Below, piece by piece: positions 1 to 10,300 of a stretch of DNA of 64,000 nucleotides. How positions within the stretch are numbered: the stretch's first letter is position 1; every line of letters starts with the position of its first letter. The notes beneath the pieces are model-generated. The model was not told where the DNA came from. It made no database searches and worked only from the letters and a program-made list of their open reading frames with translations. The DNA lies in the NCBI GenBank assembly GCA_001730095.1, contig MDLF01000074.1, positions 248,001 through 312,000 on the forward strand, read 5' to 3'. Position numbers and translations under genes: made by a program. Origin of the DNA: Rhodobacteraceae bacterium (ex Bugula neritina AB1). GTDB taxonomy: Bacteria; Pseudomonadota; Alphaproteobacteria; Rhodobacterales; Rhodobacteraceae.

Positions 1-144
1 TCAGGTCTTGGCATCCTGATGATTGCGGTGATTGCCTTCTTTGTGTTCGGGCAAAAACTGGACCTCCCTGCCGTCATTGGCATGGCATTGATCATGTCCG
101 GGATCATCATAATCCACCTGTTTTCTAAAAGCTCAGGCCACTGA
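1..144 (+). CDS. Small multidrug resistance (SMR/EmrE-type) efflux protein, 3' end only
   Basis: Only the last 47 codons are in the window. The reading frame contains GQKLDLPAVIGM, then a hydrophobic helix, and ends in FSKSSGH. This matches the fourth transmembrane helix and tail of EmrE-type small multidrug resistance proteins, which are about 110 residues long and exchange protons for cationic drugs at the inner membrane. The conserved glutamate of helix 1 lies upstream, outside the window, so EmrE versus SugE-type specificity cannot be settled directly, although the tail looks more EmrE-like. No terminator is visible before the next gene. Confidence 0.85.
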   Translation, partial: SGLGILMIAVIAFFVFGQKLDLPAVIGMALIMSGIIIIHLFSKSSGH

Positions 145-237
145 TCCGCATTTGCAGGGCATCGGGGCGGTTTTCCTCTGGCCTTTGCGCGGGGTTCGGG
201 CTATGCGCGGCGCAACTTCCTTACAAAGGCGAACGTC

Positions 238-2058
238 ATGGACTTGCGCAACATTGCGATCATTGCTCACGTTGACCACGGCAAAACTACCCTGGTCGAC
301 GAGCTGCTGAAACAATCCGGCGCCTTCCGCGAAAACCAGGCTGTGGCGGAACGCGCCATGGACAGCAACGATCTGGAACGCGAGCGCGGCATCACCATTT
401 TTGCCAAGCCGACTTCGGTCGAGTGGAACGGCACCCGGATCAACATCGTCGACACCCCCGGCCACGCCGACTTTGGCGGCGAAGTGGAACGGATCCTGTC
501 GATGGTTGACGGTGTCGTTCTGCTGGTGGACGCGGCCGAAGGCCCGATGCCGCAGACCAAATTCGTGACCTCCAAGGCGCTGGCCCTGGGCCTGCGTCCG
601 ATCGTGGTGCTGAACAAGGTCGACAAGCCCGACGCCGAGCCGGACCGCGCGCTGGACGAATGCTTTGACCTCTTTGCTTCGCTGGACGCCAACGAAGATC
701 AGCTGGATTTCCCGCATATGTATGCCTCTGGCCGCAATGGCTGGGCCGACAATGAGCTGGACGGCCCCCGCAAGGATCTTCAGGCGCTGTTCAACCTGAT
801 TGTGAACCACGTTCCCGAGCCCAAGCAGGTCAAGAAGCAGGACGACGATTTCCGCATGCTGGCCACCACTCTGGGCAGCGACCCCTTTGTGGGCCGCCTG
901 CTGACCGGCCGCGTTGAGACCGGCACCCTGAAGGTCGGCGCAACGGTTCAGGCGTTGACACGCATCGGCCAGAAGATCGAACAGTTCCGGGTAACCCGCA
1001 TCCAGGCATTCCGCGGCCTGGCCCAGCAGGACATCGAAGAAGCACAGGCAGGCGACATTGTCTCCATCGCCGGCATGTCCAAGGCAACCGTGGCCGACAC
1101 CATCTGCGCCCTGGCCGTGGATGAGCCGCTGGATGCGCAGCCGATCGACCCGCCGACCATCACCGTGACCTTTGGCATCAACGACAGCCCGCTTGCTGGC
1201 CGCGATGGCAAAAAAGTCCAGTCCCGTGTGATCCGCGACCGTCTGATGAAAGAAGCAGAATCCAACGTCGCGATCAAAATTGCAGATACCCCCGGCGGAG
1301 AGGCCTTTGAGGTGTCCGGGCGTGGCGAATTGCAGATGGGCGTTCTGATCGAAAACATGCGCCGCGAAGGGTTCGAACTGTCGATCTCCCGCCCGCAGGT
1401 GATCATGAAAGAAGTCGACGGTGTCCGCATGGAACCGATCGAAGAAGCCACCATCGACGTGGATGACGAATACTCTGGCGCGGTGATTGAAAAGCTGACC
1501 GGTGCACGCAAGGGTGATCTGGTCGAGATGAAGCAGGCAGGTGCCGGCAAGACCCGCATCATTGCACATGTGCCCTCGCGCGGGCTGATCGGTTATCACG
1601 GTGAATTCCTCACCGATACCCGCGGCACCGGCGTTCTGAACCGCGTGTTCCATGGCTGGGCGCCGCACAAGGGCGCAATCCCGGGCCGCCGCGCAGGTGT
1701 GCTGATCTCGATGGAGAACGGCACGTCGGTTGCGTTTGCCCTGTGGAACCTAGAAGATCGCGGCAAAATGATGATCGGTGCTCAGGCTGACGTCTACACG
1801 GGTATGATCATCGGTGAGCATTCTCGCGAGAACGACCTGGAAGTGAACCCGCTGAAAGGCAAGAAGCTGACCAACGTGCGCGCGTCGGGCACCGACGACG
1901 CGGTGCGTCTGACGACCCCGGTGACACTGTCGCTGGAAGAATCGATTGCCTATATCAACGACGACGAACTGGTGGAAGTGACACCGAACAACGTGCGCCT
2001 GCGCAAACGTTATCTGGATCCGCATGAGCGCAAGCGGATGGCCAAAGCCGGTCAGTAA
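238..2058 (+). CDS. typA: Ribosome-associated GTPase TypA/BipA
   Basis: This is a 606-residue translational GTPase of normal family length. It binds 70S ribosomes and acts in 50S assembly and stress adaptation. G1 is AHVDHGKT at residues 10-17, followed by the switch I sequence ERERGITI, G3 DTPGHADF and G4 NKVD. EF-G-like domains II, III and V follow, then the TypA-specific C-terminal domain containing the conserved [10 protein letters not shown] segment. The ATG start gives the canonical [11 protein letters not shown] opening and has a short AAGG ribosome-binding site about 8 nt upstream. The gene appears monocistronic, with an intrinsic terminator immediately downstream. Confidence 0.98.
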   Translation: MDLRNIAIIAHVDHGKTTLVDELLKQSGAFRENQAVAERAMDSNDLERERGITIFAKPTSVEWNGTRINIVDTPGHADFGGEVERILSMVDGVVLLVDAAEGPMPQTKFVTSKALALGLRPIVVLNKVDKPDAEPDRALDECFDLFASLDANEDQLDFPHMYASGRNGWADNELDGPRKDLQALFNLIVNHVPEPKQVKKQDDDFRMLATTLGSDPFVGRLLTGRVETGTLKVGATVQALTRIGQKIEQFRVTRIQAFRGLAQQDIEEAQAGDIVSIAGMSKATVADTICALAVDEPLDAQPIDPPTITVTFGINDSPLAGRDGKKVQSRVIRDRLMKEAESNVAIKIADTPGGEAFEVSGRGELQMGVLIENMRREGFELSISRPQVIMKEVDGVRMEPIEEATIDVDDEYSGAVIEKLTGARKGDLVEMKQAGAGKTRIIAHVPSRGLIGYHGEFLTDTRGTGVLNRVFHGWAPHKGAIPGRRAGVLISMENGTSVAFALWNLEDRGKMMIGAQADVYTGMIIGEHSRENDLEVNPLKGKKLTNVRASGTDDAVRLTTPVTLSLEESIAYINDDELVEVTPNNVRLRKRYLDPHERKRMAKAGQ

Positions 2059-2063
2059 CGACA

Positions 2064-2092
2064 AAAAGGCCGCTCAGCAGAGCGGCCTTTTC
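2064..2092 (+). terminator. Intrinsic terminator of typA
   Basis: A perfect 12-bp stem (AAAAGGCCGCTC with its complement) closes a 4-nt AGCA loop, and the 3' arm ends in TTTT. It begins six bases after the typA stop codon. Confidence 0.92.
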
Positions 2093-2112
2093 CTTGTCAG
2101 GATGGCCTTTTC

Positions 2113-2496
2113 TCAGACCCGGATATCCACAATCGGCTTTGACGGATCATGGCCGGCTGCAGTCAATTGCATCTTCAGTTCTGAACGGAACTCGTCACTT
2201 GACGATGTGTTGTTCAATACATCCTCCAGCACATTCAATGCGTCTTCATTGATGCCGCCCGTGCCGCCGCCTTTGGGCTGCTGATTGAGCTCAGACTGCA
2301 ATTCGGCGTCACGTCCCCTGTCGCCGTCCGGCACAGCCAGAACCACCATGGACGCCGCCGCGCTGCTTGGTATTTGGGAGGCAGGCTGTGCGGAAAAAAG
2401 CCTCTCATCCGAACGTTGCGCCTGCTGAAACTGCTGAGCCTGCTGCGGGCCCGGTTGCGCGCCAGGCTGCGCTCCGGAGATAATGTGAACAATCAT
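2113..2496 (-). CDS. Conserved hypothetical protein, Gln/Pro-rich N-terminus
   Basis: This 127-residue protein belongs to no family I recognise. The first 45 residues are rich in Gln, Pro, Ala and Gly (PGAQPGPQQAQQ) and are probably disordered. The C-terminal part (NVLEDVLNNTSSSDEFRSEL onward) looks helical and ends in PIVDIRV. There is no signal peptide or membrane segment. The ATG is supported by GGAAG 8 nt upstream. The gene converges on the typA terminator and is not obviously in an operon. The reading frame is probably real because of its start context and its position between two genes that have their own terminators, but no function can be given. Confidence 0.6.
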   Translation of the reverse strand: MIVHIISGAQPGAQPGPQQAQQFQQAQRSDERLFSAQPASQIPSSAAASMVVLAVPDGDRGRDAELQSELNQQPKGGGTGGINEDALNVLEDVLNNTSSSDEFRSELKMQLTAAGHDPSKPIVDIRV

Positions 2497-2676
2497 GGCA
2501 CGGCTTCCAAACTGCGAGAACTTTGATCCAGCAGGTTGCTAACCCATCCGCCTTGGATCCTTTTGGGAACAAACTCCCGTACATTCGCCGTTCTGGTCAT
2601 CCGTTTTCAACATAGCGGCACGCATACTGAAAAGTATGTGTGCACCCTCATGCAACCCTTCCACTCTAACACACAA

Positions 2677-2705
2677 ACCCCATTTGACAGAACGCCAAAT
2701 GGGGT
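2677..2705 (-). terminator. Stem-loop terminator downstream of the DUF1330 gene
   Basis: A perfect 10-bp inverted repeat (ACCCCATTTG and its complement) surrounds a 9-nt loop. On the minus strand it lies 40 nt after the stop of the DUF1330 gene and is followed by TTTGTGTG. On the plus strand it is followed after four bases by TTTTT, so it could act in both directions, but no plus-strand gene needs it. Confidence 0.55.
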
Positions 2706-2744
2706 CAATTTTTGTCAAACAGAATGCACCTGCCTGCCCGGCAC

Positions 2745-3032
2745 TTATTCGCTGGTTTCCACCACCATCAGTTCCCGCTCAGAAGCCCCGCGCGCGTGGC
2801 TCAGAGCTTCCTGGTATTCCGGGCTGTGATAGCAGGCGACGGCAACGTCCAGGCTAGGAAACCTGGCCACCACATTGCGTGGACGCTCTTTGCCTTCCAA
2901 CTGCACATAACGGCCGCCACGGGCGATAAACTCGCCGCCAGCTTTGGCAACAGCCGGACCTGCCAGCTTGGCATATTTGCCATAGGCCTCCTCATCTGTG
3001 ACGGTGACATGTGCAATCCAAAGTGCGGGCAT
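2745..3032 (-). CDS. DUF1330 family protein
   Basis: This 95-residue protein has the DUF1330 pattern: a ferredoxin-like alpha/beta dimeric fold opening MPALWIAHVTVTDEEAYGKY, a central GGRYVQLEGKERP segment and the family's terminal YHSPEYQEAL motif. The family is cytosolic and of unknown biochemical role, and is structurally related to dimeric alpha/beta-barrel proteins. The reading frame stays open upstream, but I chose the ATG at 3032 because it has GGAGG at the right distance and gives the usual family N-terminus. It is not obviously operonic with alaS, which ends divergently behind its own terminator. Confidence 0.85.
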   Translation of the reverse strand: MPALWIAHVTVTDEEAYGKYAKLAGPAVAKAGGEFIARGGRYVQLEGKERPRNVVARFPSLDVAVACYHSPEYQEALSHARGASERELMVVETSE

Positions 3033-3130
3033 TGGGGATCCTCCGGTCATCTGCCTTGGGTTTTGCCTCAGCATAGGGAAATGCTCTCCCGCGTCGATCC
3101 ATTTTTTTGACCACATGGTCCAACCACATA

Positions 3131-3164
3131 AAAACGCCCGCAGTTATTCAAAACCGCGGGCGTC
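3131..3164 (-). terminator. Intrinsic terminator of alaS
   Basis: On the minus strand an 8-bp GC-rich stem (ACGCCCGC and its complement) closes a 14-nt loop and is followed by TTTTAT. It sits 34 nt past the alaS stop codon. Confidence 0.85.
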
Positions 3165-3197
3165 TGCAAAACTATGATGTGAGCCATCAGGCCCTGC

Positions 3198-5846
3198 TTA
3201 TCCGGCCAACAAGGCTTCAGCTGCGTCGATTGCCTCTTGTGCGCCGGCAAAATCCTTGCCGCCTCCCTGAGCCATATCAGGACGGCCACCGCCGCCCTTG
3301 CCGCCCACCGCAGGCACTGCAGCCTTCAGAATGTCGACAGCAGAAATCACGCCGGTAAGATCATCGGTGACGCCTGCAGCCACGGCCACCTTTCCGTCAT
3401 CCTCGGCAATCAGAAGAACCACGCCAGAACCGATGTTCTGTTTGTGCGCATCAATGAGACCACGCAAATCCTTGCCCGAAACGCCCTGAAGCGCCTGAGC
3501 CAGGAATTTCCGGCCATTCACCTCTTTTGCTTCAGCGCCGCCGCCGGAGCCACCCATGGCAACCTGCTGCTTGAGATTTGAAATCTCATTCTGCAGCGAC
3601 TTGCGCTCATCCATCATCGCTTTCAGGCGGTCCATGACTTCGGAAGGCTGCGCTTTCAGCACCGCTGCGATCTCAGCCATACGGCCCGCTTCACGTTCCA
3701 GATATTCGAAAGCAGCCGCTCCGGTCAAAGCTTCGATCCGGCGCACACCAGCCGATGAGGCGCTGTCACCCAGGATGACAAAGGTGCCAATGTCACCGGT
3801 CTGCTTGACGTGGGTACCGCCGCACAGTTCAATCGAATAGGTTTCGCCGTCGTGGCCCTTGCCGGTGGTTGCCCGACCCATGGAAACCACACGGACCTCA
3901 TCACCATATTTTTCGCCAAACAGCGCCTGCGCACCCAAATCACGGGCGTCATCCGGAGTCATGATCCGCGTGGATACTGCTGTGTTTTGGCGAATGAAAT
4001 CATTAACTTCTTTGCCAACCTTCGTCAGCTCGTCAGAGCTCATCGCCTTGTTGTGACTGAAGTCAAAGCGCAGACGGTCGTCTGCGTTCAACGAACCCTT
4101 CTGGGCCACATGCTCACCCAGCGCATTGCGCAGCGCTTCGTGCAGCAGGTGGGTTGCCGAATGGTTGGCCCGGATCTGGCTGCGGCGGTCATGGTCCACT
4201 TCCATCGCCGCACCCAGGCCAACGGCAAGCTCGCCCTCGGTCACTTCGGCGATGTGCAGGAACAGTCCTTCCACTTTCTTGGTGTCCGTCACACGCGCAG
4301 CACCGCCTTCCACGGTCAGCACACCGCTGTCACCCACCTGACCACCGCTTTCGCCATAGAACGGTGTCTGGTTCAGGATGATCTGAACGATCTCCCCCTT
4401 GGCAGCGGATTGCACCTGCGCGCCATCCTTGACGATGGCCGCGATCTGGCCCTCTGCCTTTTCTGTTTCATACCCCAGGAATTCAGTCGGACCGGCTGCA
4501 TCCAGAATGTCAAAGTAAACTTTCACATCCGCGGCTTCACCCAGGCCAATCCCACCTGCGCGGGACTTTTCCTTTTGCTCTTTCATCGCCGCGTCGAAAC
4601 CATCGGTGTCGACGTCGATTTCCTTGGTGCGCAGGGCATCCTGCGTCAGATCGAGCGGGAACCCATAAGTGTCATAAAGTTTGAATGCGGTCTCACCCGG
4701 CAGCACGTCGCCCTTGCACAGATCGGCAGAGGCGTCATCCAGCAGCTTCAGACCCCGGTCCAAAGTCTTGAGGAAACGGGTTTCCTCCTGCTCAAAGGTC
4801 TCTTCTATCAGCGCCTGGCCTTGGCCAAGCTCCGGATAGGCAGCACCCATTTTCTGGACCAGCGACGGCACCAGCTTGTGCATGACCGGATCCTTGGCGC
4901 CCAGCAGCGAGGCATGGCGCATCGCACGGCGCATGATGCGGCGCAGCACATAGCCGCGGCCCTCATTCGACGGCAGCACGCCTTCTGCTACCAAGAAACA
5001 GCAGGACCGCAGATGGTCGGCGATCACCCGGTGATGCACGTTCTGCTCGCCGAACGGATCGGTATTCGTGACATCTGCTGAGGCTTCGATCAGCGATTTG
5101 AAAAGATCGGTTTCATAGTTGTCATGGGTGCCCTGCAGCAACGCCGCAATTCGCTCCAGCCCCATGCCGGTGTCGATCGACTGCATTTCCAGATCGACCA
5201 TCGAACCATCCGCGAACTTCTCATTCTGCATGAAAACGAGGTTCCAGATTTCGATAAAGCGGTCGCCATCTTCCTCGGGCGAACCCGGAGGGCCGCCCCA
5301 GATGTGGTCGCCATGGTCATAGAAGATTTCGGTGCAGGGGCCGCAGGGGCCGGTGTCGCCCATCTGCCAGAAATTGTCAGAGGTGGCGATACGGATGATC
5401 CGGTCTTCCGGCACCCCCATCTTCTTCCAGATTTCAAAGGCTTCGTCGTCGGTGTGATAGACGGTGGTGTACAGCCGGTCCTTCGGAATATCAAATTCCT
5501 TGGTGATCAGCTCCCAGGCAAAGGGGATCGCCTCATGCTTGAAGTAATCGCCAAAGGAGAAGTTCCCCAGCATCTCGAAGAACGTGTGGTGGCGTGCGGT
5601 ATAGCCCACATTGTCGAGGTCGTTGTGCTTGCCGCCGGCGCGGACGCATTTCTGCGAGGAGGTCGCGCGTTTGTAGTCGCGGGTCTCAACGCCGGTGAAA
5701 CAGTTCTTGAACTGAACCATCCCTGAGTTGGTGAACATCAGGGTTGGATCGTTGCGGGGCACCAGCGGGCTGGAGTCCACAACTTGGTGGCCCTGTTTGT
5801 CAAAGTAATTCAGGAAGGTAGAGCGGATATCGTTGAGCGACGGCAT
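3198..5846 (-). CDS. alaS: Alanyl-tRNA synthetase
   Basis: This 882-residue class II synthetase charges tRNA-Ala in the cytosol and is of full family length. The N-terminal catalytic domain opens [20 protein letters not shown]. The editing domain carries its zinc ligands as HSATH (His562, His566) and as Cys675/His679 in CGGTH. The C-Ala domain ends with the glycine-rich [16 protein letters not shown] typical of AlaRS and related DHHA1 proteins. It lies 157 bp downstream of recA on the same strand, a common alphaproteobacterial arrangement, so read-through from recA is possible. An intrinsic terminator follows. Confidence 0.99.
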   Translation of the reverse strand: MPSLNDIRSTFLNYFDKQGHQVVDSSPLVPRNDPTLMFTNSGMVQFKNCFTGVETRDYKRATSSQKCVRAGGKHNDLDNVGYTARHHTFFEMLGNFSFGDYFKHEAIPFAWELITKEFDIPKDRLYTTVYHTDDEAFEIWKKMGVPEDRIIRIATSDNFWQMGDTGPCGPCTEIFYDHGDHIWGGPPGSPEEDGDRFIEIWNLVFMQNEKFADGSMVDLEMQSIDTGMGLERIAALLQGTHDNYETDLFKSLIEASADVTNTDPFGEQNVHHRVIADHLRSCCFLVAEGVLPSNEGRGYVLRRIMRRAMRHASLLGAKDPVMHKLVPSLVQKMGAAYPELGQGQALIEETFEQEETRFLKTLDRGLKLLDDASADLCKGDVLPGETAFKLYDTYGFPLDLTQDALRTKEIDVDTDGFDAAMKEQKEKSRAGGIGLGEAADVKVYFDILDAAGPTEFLGYETEKAEGQIAAIVKDGAQVQSAAKGEIVQIILNQTPFYGESGGQVGDSGVLTVEGGAARVTDTKKVEGLFLHIAEVTEGELAVGLGAAMEVDHDRRSQIRANHSATHLLHEALRNALGEHVAQKGSLNADDRLRFDFSHNKAMSSDELTKVGKEVNDFIRQNTAVSTRIMTPDDARDLGAQALFGEKYGDEVRVVSMGRATTGKGHDGETYSIELCGGTHVKQTGDIGTFVILGDSASSAGVRRIEALTGAAAFEYLEREAGRMAEIAAVLKAQPSEVMDRLKAMMDERKSLQNEISNLKQQVAMGGSGGGAEAKEVNGRKFLAQALQGVSGKDLRGLIDAHKQNIGSGVVLLIAEDDGKVAVAAGVTDDLTGVISAVDILKAAVPAVGGKGGGGRPDMAQGGGKDFAGAQEAIDAAEALLAG

Positions 5847-6003
5847 GTGCGGGATCTCTTACGGGCTTTTTCTAAGCGTTCCGGGCAGGTTTACCGGTCA
5901 GCCGGGGTGCTGTCCACAGCGGGAAACGGCATGGCCGCAGTAAAAAGGACGCAGCCTGCGCCGCGCCCTCCATTTTCAACGATATTATCAGATTTCCCGG
6001 CGC

Positions 6004-7071
6004 TCAAGCCTCCAGGATATCGTCCGCATCACCTGCATCCGGGCGGTCGAACTCCAGCCCGTGCGCAGCGCGGATCTTGTCCTCTATGTCATAGGCAATC
6101 GCCGCATTGTCGCGCAGGAATGTCTTGGCGTTTTCACGCCCCTGCCCGATCCGCTCATCCCCATAGGAGAACCAGGCTCCGGACTTGTTGACAACACCGG
6201 CTGCAACGCCGAGATCCAGCAATTCGCCCATCTTGGAAATGCCTTCGCCGTACATGATGTCGAATTCCACCTGTTTGAAGGGCGGCGCCACCTTATTCTT
6301 CACCACTTTCACGCGGGTCGAGTTGCCAACAACCTCGTCCCGGTCCTTGATCGCGCCGATGCGGCGGATGTCCAGACGAACCGAAGAATAGAACTTCAAC
6401 GCGTTGCCGCCGGTGGTGGTTTCCGGGGAGCCGAACATCACGCCGATTTTCATGCGGATCTGGTTGATAAAGATCACCATGCATTTGGAGCGGCTGATCG
6501 AACCGGTCAGCTTGCGCATTGCCTGGCTCATCAGGCGGGCCTGCACGCCAACGTTGCTGTCGCCCATGTCGCCCTCAAGCTCGGACTTCGGCGTCAGCGC
6601 CGCCACCGAGTCGACGACGACCATATTGACCGCGCCGGACCGCACCAACGTATCGGTGATTTCCAGTGCCTGTTCGCCAGTGTCCGGCTGCGAAATGAGC
6701 AGCTCATCCAGATCAACGCCCAGCTTGGCCGCATACTGCGGGTCCAGCGCGTGTTCCGCATCGACAAAGGCGCAGACACCGCCTTTTTTCTGCTGTTCCG
6801 CAATACAATGCAGCGTCAGCGTGGTCTTGCCCGAGCTTTCGGGGCCGTAAATTTCGACGATCCGCCCCATCGGCAGACCACCAATCCCCAAGGCAATGTC
6901 CAGACCCAAGGAACCGGTCGAGCTTGCCTCGATCTCCTGCAGGGCCGTCCCATCGCCAAGCTTCATGATCGAGCCTTTGCCGAACTGCCGCTCAATCTGT
7001 GCAAGCGCGCTATCCAGCGCCTTTTGCTTGTCACCGCTTACTTTATTTTTCATGGTCAAAAGATCCGCCAT
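6004..7071 (-). CDS. recA: Recombinase RecA
   Basis: This 355-residue protein forms DNA filaments for strand exchange and acts as the coprotease for LexA cleavage. Walker A is GPESSGKT at residues 76-83, and Walker B is in [10 protein letters not shown]. The L2 and ATPase core include [17 protein letters not shown] and [10 protein letters not shown]. An upstream in-frame ATG (7098) would add nine residues. I prefer 7071 because AGGA/AAGGG lies just upstream and the product then starts [10 protein letters not shown] at normal length. Two SOS boxes and a sigma70-like promoter precede it, so it should be LexA-controlled. Confidence 0.98.
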   Translation of the reverse strand: MADLLTMKNKVSGDKQKALDSALAQIERQFGKGSIMKLGDGTALQEIEASSTGSLGLDIALGIGGLPMGRIVEIYGPESSGKTTLTLHCIAEQQKKGGVCAFVDAEHALDPQYAAKLGVDLDELLISQPDTGEQALEITDTLVRSGAVNMVVVDSVAALTPKSELEGDMGDSNVGVQARLMSQAMRKLTGSISRSKCMVIFINQIRMKIGVMFGSPETTTGGNALKFYSSVRLDIRRIGAIKDRDEVVGNSTRVKVVKNKVAPPFKQVEFDIMYGEGISKMGELLDLGVAAGVVNKSGAWFSYGDERIGQGRENAKTFLRDNAAIAYDIEDKIRAAHGLEFDRPDAGDADDILEA

Positions 7072-7127
7072 AGTCCCTTGTCCTTTTCTATGTGTCACAC
7101 ACCGGGGCGCGCGGCAATCACTGCTTT

Positions 7128-7142
7128 GTTCACCTCTTGTTC
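7128..7142 (-). promoter_or_regulatory. SOS box (LexA operator) of recA, proximal
   Basis: On the recA strand this reads GAACAAGAGGTGAAC, i.e. GAAC-N7-GAAC (GTTC-N7-GTTC on the other strand). That is the direct-repeat LexA operator type of Rhodobacter and other alphaproteobacteria, not the E. coli CTGT-N8-ACAG type. It abuts the -10 hexamer and covers the expected transcription start. Confidence 0.88.
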
Positions 7143-7171
7143 CTTATGAGATCAAAAAGAGAACATTGCAA
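7143..7171 (-). promoter_or_regulatory. Probable recA promoter
   Basis: On the minus strand TTGCAA (-35) and CATAAG (-10) are separated by exactly 17 nt. Each hexamer matches four of six sigma70 consensus bases. Both SOS boxes overlap or flank the element, as expected for a LexA-repressed promoter. Confidence 0.65.
7150..7164 (-). promoter_or_regulatory. Second SOS-box-like element of recA, distal
   Basis: On the recA strand this reads GTTCTCTTTTTGATC, i.e. GTTC-N7-GATC, a variant SOS box known for Rhodobacter-type recA genes. It lies between the -35 and -10 hexamers, eight bases from the proximal box. Confidence 0.7.
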
Positions 7172-7263
7172 CGGATTTCTGGTGTACCCACTTCAAGATC
7201 GAGATGTTAAAGATTGGTTTATGGTTAATCGGCAACAAGATTATTTACCGGGCAGTTAACGAA

Positions 7264-7863
7264 ATGATGATATTTTTCAAAGAACGGCTGGCACTACTCT
7301 CCGTACCCAAGACCGGCACCACCGCCTTTCAGGCGGCGCTGCGAAACCGCGCTGATCTGGTGATCTCGGATCCTCCGGAACTGAAACATGCGCCGCTCTA
7401 CCGGTACAACCGCTGGATCCGACCGATGTTCGAGAAAGTGTGCGGCGCTGAGCTGGAAGTGGCCGCAGTCATGCGCGAACCCGTCAGCTGGCTGGGAAGC
7501 TGGTATCGGTACCGTCAGCGCCCGGCCCTGGACGGCAATCCCAATTCGACCAAGGGAGTCAGTTTTGATGACTTCCTGCATGCATATTGCAAGGGCAAGC
7601 CGCCTGCCTTTGCCAATGTCGGCAGTCAGGCGAAGTTTCTGGAAGCCCAGCCTAACGGCTGTAAAGTCAGCCAGCTGTTCCGCTACGAGGACCAAGAGGC
7701 TTTGAAAAAGTTTCTCGAACAGCGCCTGAATCAGGAAATACACTTGGACCGCAGAAATGTCAGCCCGACGGCAGAGCTGACACTGGGTGCCGACACAAAG
7801 GCAATTCTGCATCGCAAGCGGCCGGCCGAATTTGAACTGTATGAAACCATACCAGCCAGATGA
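7264..7863 (+). CDS. Sulfotransferase-like protein
   Basis: This protein of about 199 residues shows the two PAPS-binding signatures of the sulfotransferase superfamily: the 5'-phosphosulfate loop SVPKTGTTAFQ (residues 13-23), right after the first strand, and a 3'-phosphate-binding region VMREPVSWLGSWYRYRQR with the conserved Arg and Ser. The C-terminal third is poorly conserved with anything I recall. No signal peptide is seen. The frame stays open to an ATG at 7204, but homologous sequence starts at the adjacent ATGs at 7264/7267, and neither start has a strong ribosome-binding site. The acceptor is unknown; small cytosolic members of this type in Roseobacters may modify polysaccharide or lipid precursors (inference). 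Confidence 0.72.
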   Translation: MMIFFKERLALLSVPKTGTTAFQAALRNRADLVISDPPELKHAPLYRYNRWIRPMFEKVCGAELEVAAVMREPVSWLGSWYRYRQRPALDGNPNSTKGVSFDDFLHAYCKGKPPAFANVGSQAKFLEAQPNGCKVSQLFRYEDQEALKKFLEQRLNQEIHLDRRNVSPTAELTLGADTKAILHRKRPAEFELYETIPAR

Positions 7864-7890
7864 AAACGCCGCCGTATCCGGCAGCTTTTT
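7863..7890. terminator. Bidirectional stem-loop between convergent genes
   Basis: The minus strand has a 6-bp stem (CTGCCG-GATA-CGGCGG, one G-T pair) followed by CGTTTT, just past cckA. The plus strand folds less well (one C-A mismatch) but is followed by CTTTTT. It overlaps the end of the sulfotransferase-like gene. Confidence 0.42.
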
Positions 7891-7893
7891 CGT

Positions 7894-10209
7894 TCAATGG
7901 AGCTGGGCGTGCACCGTCTCCGTGAGCTGGTTGAGCGAAAAGGGCTTGGGCAGAAACACTGAATTCGGCACATCCGGCTCCGACTCGCCAAAGGCCCCCT
8001 CGGCGTAACCCGAAACGAACACCACGCGAGTGTCTGGTCGCTCCTTCAACGCCTCGCGCACCCAGCTGGGACCGTCCATGCCCGGCATCACCACATCTGT
8101 CACAAACACATCCACGGTCAGCCCCGGATCCTCAAGCGTGCGCAGCGCATCCTCAGCCGACTCGGCCTCCAGCACCGTGTATCCGCGCATCCTGAGCGCG
8201 CGGGACGCAAAAGCCCGTACAGGCGCCTCATCTTCGACCAGCAGCACCACACCTTCGCCATGCTGCGCCGCCGCGGCCTTGTCGGCGGTTGCTTCCGGCT
8301 TTTCGGAAGTCAGCTGTTCGGCCTGCTGCTTGTAAACCGGGAAGAACAAAGTGAACTGGGTGCCATGGCCTTTTACGGAGTCGACGAAAATATACCCGCC
8401 AGTCTGCTTGATGATGCCGTAGGCAGTGGACAGGCCCAGACCGGTTCCCTCCCCCGTACGCTTGGTGGTGTAAAACGGTTCAAAAACTTTTTGCAGTTTG
8501 TCGGGTGAAATGCCGATACCCTCGTCGGACACTTTCACCGTCACCCAATCCCCGGCAGGCACAGTGGCCCGGTTCCGTTCCAGCGGCTTGTTCAGCGAAA
8601 CAACTTCTGTTTCGACCCGGATTTGACCGCCCTGGGGCATCGCATCGCGGGCATTCACCACCAGGTTCATCAGCACCTGTTCCAGCTGCCGCTTGTCGGC
8701 ACGGATCGCCTTCATCACCGGGTCATGGCTGAGCGTCAGCGTCACTTTCTCACCGACCAGACGGTTCAGAAGATGGGTCAGATCGGACAGCGTATCCCGC
8801 ACATCCAGTGTTTCCGGCTGCAGTGTCTGCTTGCGCGAAAACGCCAGCAGCTGGCTCACCAGTGAGGCGGCCCGGTTGGCGTTTTCATGGATCTGGATCA
8901 GATCGCCATAATCCTGATCTCCCTGATCATGGCGCAACAGCAACAGATCGCAGTGGCCTGAAATCGCCGTCAAAAGGTTGTTAAAGTCATGTGCAACACC
9001 CCCTGCCAGCTGGCCGATTGCCTGCATCTTCTGGCTTTGAACAAACTGCGCCTCCAGTGTTTTCAGTTCCGTGGCATCATTCAAAACAGCAATCAACAGA
9101 GGCGTCCCGTCCTCGACCACGCGGGTGAGCGTGACCTGGACAAACACTTCCTTGTCAGAGCGCGACAACCGCAAAAATTCCGATTTGTTCGGCGCCAGCC
9201 CATCCGCAGTGTCATGCAGCCAATCCGACATCGGGCGGCCAAGGCCTTCCATCAGCTGCCCAAGCTTCAGATTGGCACAGTTATCAACCCCCAGCAGGCG
9301 CAAGGCCATTCGGTTGCTGCTCAGGATCTCACCCGTCGGCGCCACTTTGAGAAACGGCACCGGCAGCGCCTCAAGCCCGGCCTGAGCGGAATCAAAGCTG
9401 CTCTCATCCACCTCCATCAGAAACAGCTCACTGCGGCCCTGGGTCCGGTTATGTTCACTGACCAAGACCTGAACGGGGCCTTTCTTTGTGCTGAGCGTGT
9501 TCACCTGCCCCGGCAGAACCGGTAGAGCCGGGAACAGCCGGTCTGTGGACTTCACCCGTTCCCCGATCAGTGCGCGAGCGGCCTCATTCATGAACAAAAC
9601 AGCACCGGTGCGACCAACTGTGATCATTGGAACTGGAATAGAATCCGCGCTGCGGCCATTGCCGCCACGGTCTTGGATGTCCTCCACGCGCCACAGAAAA
9701 CTGCCGCCGTTCATCTGGTGAACCGCCAACCGGACATGACCGCGCCGGGTGACAATGTCCTCGCGCGCGGCGCCATCTACCCGCGCCTTGCTTTGCAACC
9801 GGTAAAGCACCGCCGACGGGTTCGCCAATACGGAGCGCAAAGTTCCCGCCAGCGTGTCACGGCTGGCATCCTGGAAACGCTTGACCGCAGCCCCGTTGCA
9901 GGCATGGATCATCCCGTCGCTGTCGGCAACAAAACTGGGGGTGGCATCCTTTTCGATGAAACCGGTCAGCAGCTCAGCTGCCATGGAACGCGCATTCAGG
10001 CGCATCCGGGTTTGCACCGCCATCATGACCGCAACCGCTGCCAGCGTCAGCCCCACCATGACAAATCCGCGGCCGATCCACTCTGGCAGCGGCAGCAACC
10101 ACGGTCCCGCGATCAGCATTACTGCCAGCAAAAGTGTCGCTGCCATCCTGGCGTGCTCAGGGGTGTCAACGCGCAATTCAGGGACGGAGGTTTCTTGGCG
10201 ACCGGACAT
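7894..10209 (-). CDS. cckA: Hybrid sensor histidine kinase CckA
   Basis: This 771-residue membrane hybrid kinase has two transmembrane helices within about residues 20-65, PAS-like sensor regions (about 80-370), a HisKA domain with the phosphoacceptor His407 in [13 protein letters not shown], an HATPase domain (N box [16 protein letters not shown] boxes DEGIGI and GEGTGLGLS) and a C-terminal receiver with Asp705 in [13 protein letters not shown]. This architecture and the sequence around the His box are those of CckA, which feeds phosphate through ChpT to CtrA. In Roseobacters that relay controls motility, gene transfer agents and cell-cycle-linked functions. The ATG at 10209 has GGAGCGG at correct spacing; a longer start at 10242 does not. 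It lies 91 bp downstream of rsmB, same strand. Confidence 0.9.
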   Translation of the reverse strand: MSGRQETSVPELRVDTPEHARMAATLLLAVMLIAGPWLLPLPEWIGRGFVMVGLTLAAVAVMMAVQTRMRLNARSMAAELLTGFIEKDATPSFVADSDGMIHACNGAAVKRFQDASRDTLAGTLRSVLANPSAVLYRLQSKARVDGAAREDIVTRRGHVRLAVHQMNGGSFLWRVEDIQDRGGNGRSADSIPVPMITVGRTGAVLFMNEAARALIGERVKSTDRLFPALPVLPGQVNTLSTKKGPVQVLVSEHNRTQGRSELFLMEVDESSFDSAQAGLEALPVPFLKVAPTGEILSSNRMALRLLGVDNCANLKLGQLMEGLGRPMSDWLHDTADGLAPNKSEFLRLSRSDKEVFVQVTLTRVVEDGTPLLIAVLNDATELKTLEAQFVQSQKMQAIGQLAGGVAHDFNNLLTAISGHCDLLLLRHDQGDQDYGDLIQIHENANRAASLVSQLLAFSRKQTLQPETLDVRDTLSDLTHLLNRLVGEKVTLTLSHDPVMKAIRADKRQLEQVLMNLVVNARDAMPQGGQIRVETEVVSLNKPLERNRATVPAGDWVTVKVSDEGIGISPDKLQKVFEPFYTTKRTGEGTGLGLSTAYGIIKQTGGYIFVDSVKGHGTQFTLFFPVYKQQAEQLTSEKPEATADKAAAAQHGEGVVLLVEDEAPVRAFASRALRMRGYTVLEAESAEDALRTLEDPGLTVDVFVTDVVMPGMDGPSWVREALKERPDTRVVFVSGYAEGAFGESEPDVPNSVFLPKPFSLNQLTETVHAQLH

Positions 10210-10300
10210 TACCGCTCCATGGTCAGTAGACAATGCCGCCATAACGCAGCGGTTTTGGTTAAAACCACGTTAAGAAACACATAGGCTTTCCGCCTGAACC

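Noticed and set aside
133-1668. A 511-codon open frame on the minus strand opposite typA
   Set aside because: It is antisense to an obvious gene, is rich in His, Gln and Ala as expected from GC-rich shadow frames, and matches no family.
3270-3310. Glycine run in AlaS as a relative of the Gly-Ser repeats at 61100-61177
   Set aside because: It is the normal [15 protein letters not shown] segment of the AlaRS C-terminal domain and shares no DNA repeat.
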